From Cylicocyclus nassatus (Eukaryota; Nematoda; Chromadorea; Rhabditida; Strongylidae): a stretch of 64,000 nt of DNA. Below, one piece after another: positions 59,460-64,000 of this stretch. The stretch lies in the NCBI GenBank assembly GCA_958299035.1, contig CATQJL010000316.1, positions 45,443,585-45,507,584 on the forward strand, in the 5' to 3' direction. The notes beneath the pieces were generated by a model. It saw nothing but the letters and a program-made list of their open reading frames with translations. It made no database searches and was not told where the DNA came from. The first letter of the stretch is position 1; each line of letters opens with the position of its first letter. The position numbers and the translations under genes are program-made.

Positions 59460-61136
59460 TGTCCACACCTCCTCGACCCTGGTAATGAGCAAATAAAAGC
59501 TCGTTTTTCTAAAAAGGTAATGCTTTGTAGGAAAGAGAGCAGGCATGGATTCAGACAGCTTTGCGTAAATACCCCGATGGTATTATGTGTGGTCTGCCAA
59601 AAACAGTCTTCAAATTTCCTTTGAAAGTCGATTTGAACACGGTCTCTGCCGTTGCTAGAAGGTTTCCTCCTTTTTTGAGGGTTTAAAGAGCTTTTTATTT
59701 TCAAAATTCAACAAGCTATTTTTTTCAAAAAATTAGTAAATTTCTCTTACCCCTAAGACCTACTTAAATCCGTTCCTGCTTGGAGTAGTCTGTGTGTCGT
59801 ATTTACTGTAAGAAAATGGAGGAACTAATAAAGCATGCCAGTTTATGCATATGAGATTTAAAAATTTGCTACGTAATCTGGTCGAGCTTACTTTGCATGA
59901 CCGAATAATGACGGTGATGACGCATCTAATTTAGGTTCCACTGCAAACGCAACAGTTTCGGTCACCGCCAATGAAGAGGACTCTTTCAGAGACAGCAAAA
60001 GATGCGAAGCAGCCTTTGAATCAAAAACGCTTTATGTTTTAACTTGCTCAACAAAAAAAGATTTATCCCTTCAGAAAGTGTTATACTACATTTCAATAAT
60101 AGAGGTTTTTCTGTGTACACAAGGCACAATCTCATATCTGAATCGCAAAGACAAATTTTCAAAACAGCAAAGTACATGCCGGTAGCTGTTGCATGTAGAG
60201 CTAGAGGGTTTTGCAATGACCCTGAAAGGAATGCTGGTCAGGTTTTGCGAACATCAAATAGATCTCTTCGTCTTTTGAGATCATCTTATCTATTGTATTA
60301 TATATACACCAGTGCTTCACCTCTGCATCGCAAGGCTCGCACTGGTTCTTTCAAAAATACATTACTCGTTCCTGCATAATGATGGCGTTAGAACTCACCG
60401 CGCAAAGCTGACTGACCGAGGGATTTGACAAAGCTTCTTCGTGTGAGATCTAATCGTTAATTAGAATTTTTGCAAGAACATATGCAAATTCAAATCAGCT
60501 TTGAATTTTCATGGCTTGGTAGTCGCCATAAGGATAACAATTACCATAAGCTGCATCTCGATGGACAGGTAAAACTTTGACAAATTGACAGTTTACACAA
60601 CAGTTCTTCTGGTGGCGTTTTGGTGAAGAGATAGACATGTCATCCCTTTTTAGGATGAAGTTTATGGCTTGCACATTAGCGCATCATGACTTTGCAAAAA
60701 TCGATACGAACCGAATTTTGCTGGTCAAAAGCCAAGTAGATCATTGAACACGCAATATTTGAGGGATCTACTCAAGGGATCAGTTCATGCTTTTGTATGG
60801 TGAACTTCCACGCTGGTAGCATGCGCTACCTAAAATTTGGGCTCGGGGGCGTGAAATAGAACTCTTTCTAAAAATTTTGTTACGGACAGACAGACACACA
60901 GATACACAAATAGCCCGTTATTATAAGGTACGAGCTGATATTCCGGATTCCCTTCCTTTCTGCAGCCAGTTCATCGTGCTCAATCTCTCACTTAGCGAAA
61001 TTACCCTCCTTTTGATTCCGACTCGTCTTGAGTTCGCTTCCTATCGTCCGTACTTAGTAATCAAAATAAGCTTCACCGCTCATCATTCATGACTATGGCA
61101 AACAAGCAGACACACGGTTTTTCTGCTTTTCATATA
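59460..61136. other. Intergenic, no gene recognised; Helitron fragment at 60770-60930
   Basis: The 60044-60379 frame has no motif and no splice context. The fragment at 60770-60930 (GGTAGCATGCGCTACC, TAGCCCGTTATTATAAGG) matches 40297-40470. Confidence 0.4.
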
Positions 61137-61724
61137 TTAGCTGGTTTCCCCGGTCCGCTTGGACCGAGGCTTATTCGGTTCCGCATAAATTAATAATCCA
61201 TATAAATTCAAGCGTTGTTTATTCTTGTAAACAATAAAAATAATTTATAGATTTTTTTGAAAATTCAAATTAGCCTTATGTATAGACGAAGCTTAAGCAA
61301 GCTCTACGACAAAGAAATTTTGGGGCCCAGATAGCCGAATATCGCCAAACTAATATAGTTCGTAATCAGCATGCTCGATTACCCCTCTGCGCCAACTCCC
61401 AGCCCCGTAGCTCAAACTTTGCAAAAAAATTGATGAAATCGATAAAAGTAATGGACAACTCTAAAAACTAATATAGTATCCGTAATCAGCATGCTCGATT
61501 ACCCCCCTGTGCCAAATCCCAGCCCCGTAGGTAAACTCTGCAAAAATGTCGATGAAAGTCGATAAAATCGATGTCGATCGATGAGAAAAGTAGCCTACGA
61601 CTGGCTCAGCACCGTGTATGTGTGCCAAGTTTGGTCCCGATCGGCTCAGAAATGGAATTTTCCATTTGGAACATACGTACACACATACAGACAGACATGC
61701 ATACAAACAGCTTTATATATAAGA
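61137..61724 (-). mobile_element. Non-autonomous Helitron A (3' end CTAA)
   Basis: Read on the minus strand it starts TCTTATATATAAAGCTG (61724 downward) and ends ACCAGCTAA (61137). A perfect CGGTCC-AAGC-GGACCG hairpin lies just before the 3' end. The host base after the 3' end is T on that strand. The 5' half is homologous to the Helitron at 30286. Confidence 0.8.
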
Positions 61725-62232
61725 CTAGCTGGCTTACCCGGCTCCGCCCGGCCATGTCGTGCTATGATTAAGTTTATCCCTATCCCTGTAGAACATTTCG
61801 TTGTGCCCACTTCTACAGCAATTCCCTATTCCCGCTGTATTAGTAATTAGCATGTCCACCTACCTCCCTCAACACCCCCCAGCCCCGTAGCTTCAACTTT
61901 GCCAAAAAATCGATAAAATCGATAAATATAATCGATAGTCCTAAAACTAATACTGTATTTGGAATCCCCATGCTCGATTACCCCTTGTGCCAACTCCCAG
62001 CACCGTAGGCGAACTCTGCAAAAAAATCGATAAAAATCAATAAAATCGATATCGTTCGATGACGAAAAGTAGCCTATGACACCCGCCGGAGCCCGAAGTG
62101 TATGTGTGCCAAGTTTGGTCCGGATCGGTTTAGAAATGGAATTTTCTATTCGGAACATACGTACACACATACATACATACAGACATACAGACATACAGAC
62201 AGACAAACAGACATTCAGCTTTATATATAAGA
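61725..62232 (-). mobile_element. Non-autonomous Helitron B (3' end CTAG)
   Basis: Minus strand: 5' TCTTATATATAAAGCTGAAT at 62232, 3' GAGCCGGGTAAGCCAGCTAG at 61725. The CTAG end directly touches the TC start of Helitron A. Internal ATCGATAAAATCGAT units and TGTC-type microsatellite (62161-62215) match the 30286 element. Confidence 0.85.
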
Positions 62233-64000
62233 ATATATCATATATAGATATAGACATAGTTGTTGTTCACCAGGCATCCAGCACACTGCATAAATCGACT
62301 TTATGCGATTTCGCATGTAGCTTAGAGAGCTAATAGAAGTTTTCATTTTGTGCTTTTCATTTGTGCCATAATGCGGTTGATTTACGACATTTATACCATA
62401 GAGTTATTTTGTTTTGCAATCAAAGAATCTTATAAGTAAAGGTGTACTGCGATGTAAAGGTAAGGAAGGCCAAAGTTGGCAGTTTCGTATCTGCTATCTG
62501 CATCATTACATAGTGGTTACAAAGCCTTTTTTCATCCATCCTCAATCTTTACGAGAAATCGCTGTATCTGTGACTAAAGTGCACATAGTTTATAGAGTTC
62601 ACATAACAGCTCCGGAGGAGCGTGACGCTTCAGGATGAAGGAGATTTTTACAAAATCTGCAAACCTTTCTGGTCCAGAAAGATTGGGAGAGTCCCAGTAA
62701 TAAAGCCAAAACTATAGTATGATCCCTATTTTCTGCTCAGTCATGACAACTTGACTATTTCTGGTTCTCGTTTGAAAGATTCCTAATGTATTATAAGCTT
62801 CCGTTTACTTAGAGTGTCGGCTTTGTGCATTATCAGTTTTACTGCCTTGTCATTCTTCATTCGTATGTTTTCCATACTAAAAAACGAAATTTGCTCTGCT
62901 GAGAAATTTCTATGAAATTACCTTGTAAAAACAGAAACCAAGCGGAATGGCGGTATGTCAAAATTAAAAGTAGATCTTGCAGAACAAAGTCATTTTAAAC
63001 TGTACAACGACTAACTGTAAACCGCCTTCTAGGACGGCTGCGGCGAAAACGAGAAGCATACGAGCCTATGGAATGACTGAGCCATCAAATGTTTCCAAAT
63101 TTCAAACGTTTTTCATCATTTTTCTAAGCAGCTGATTTTTAAGGAAAAACCACTTTTTATTGACAGCGCTTATATCTTCTGAAGTTTTTTTCTTTTTAAA
63201 AATGTGTTTTATAATGATTTGTTCTGACTGTTCTTTGATTGTAACTTGACATTAAAACAAAGAGGGAAATTTTCCTTCTTGCTCTATCATCGTGAAATTA
63301 ACAGCAAATGAAAATTTCTTTGAAAATATATTTGATGTTTGCTAGAGACTTGTGCTAAGCAACGCTCATCGTGATTTGATTTATCCAAAAATTCTGAACT
63401 TGCAAATTTTTTAAGCAAAGATTGTTTTTACGACGCACATAAAAACAAGCGCATGCTATCACGGTACTCCATAGCGAGATTAGTAGAGAGATTTTCTCAT
63501 GCTTTTTGTGCAAGTGGAGCATGCCGTGTATAAACTTTTTTTGAAGGTGTCGCTGAGGGGTTGCTTATATGCCCGCATAGCATGTTTGTAATGCTTTTCT
63601 TGCTTTGATTCTGGAAATCTAGCGTGCTTCAACAACTTCTGAGCTGGCTCTAAGCTCAATTCTTTCCGTAACAAATAAGTGGAAAGCCGACAAATCCGCA
63701 CTTTACACCGGCTCAGAACTGTTCTTGGAAACATGCTGTAGTAGAGGAGTCGTGACATGGAAGTTCTTGTCAACACGTCTGTCCCTCCATTTTTTTTGAA
63801 CAACTAATAACCTGAACTTGCGAATATCAGGATGGACATGTCCCAACCTTGACCGTTTTCAATGCTTACGCCAGAATCAAAATAAGGCGAGGATGAGCTC
63901 GAACGTTCTCAAATAGCTTTGGAGAGGTTCTTTAGAGAAGATCACACCTTTTACAAGAGTATTGTCATACGCAAAAGAGCTAGAGGTCACCCACGAGAGT
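62233..64000. other. AT-rich end of window, no gene recognised
   Basis: The 107-codon minus frame at 63480-63803 is Lys/Ser-rich without a known motif or clear splice sites. It is noted but not called. Confidence 0.35.

Noticed and set aside
63480..63803. 107-codon minus frame near the window end
   Set aside because: No recognised family, start context or neighbouring exons.

Overview
This looks like a stretch of an intron-rich, AT-rich nematode nuclear genome, most likely a strongylid such as a hookworm. The evidence is short coding exons with TTTCAG-type acceptors, a probable trans-splice acceptor 13 nt before a start codon, nematode-style RTE and CR1-like retrotransposons, and very dense palindromic non-autonomous DNA transposons. 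Nothing looks bacterial: there are no operons, ribosome binding sites or CRISPR arrays. All calls were read by eye; no alignment or database search was run.

Layout. From 1 to 23 kb no host gene is recognised. This part holds a broken PIF/Harbinger transposase (about 3.56-4.42 kb), a decayed CR1-like LINE (about 5.2-8.9 kb) and a series of palindromic MITEs, several with readable target-site duplications (TA, 3 bp or about 8 bp).

From 23.1 to 48.1 kb one large plus-strand gene runs across most of the rest. It has about 19 exons whose splice phases agree at nearly every junction. It encodes an N-terminal FHA domain, coiled-coil segments, a 610-residue acidic disordered exon and a basic C-terminus, about 1,300 residues in all. 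Its introns carry most of the repeats. The largest is a 6.04-kb foldback element (29450-35488) with nearly identical arms of about 2.4 kb and a 5-bp TGTAC duplication; a 1.2-kb Helitron lies in its left arm. A small minus-strand gene of unknown family (38.6-39.9 kb) sits inside another intron of the same gene.

From 48.3 to 52.3 kb an intact RTE-type LINE (1,029-aa ORF, 10-bp duplication) interrupts a mariner-like MITE just beyond the FHA gene. From 52.7 to 59.4 kb palindromes, direct repeats and G-tract inverted repeats form a complex repeat block. From 59.4 to 64 kb there are two abutting Helitrons (61.1-62.2 kb) and otherwise no recognised gene.

The main biological interest is the layering of mobile elements, where one element often preserves the empty site of another, and the foldback element carried within a coding gene.
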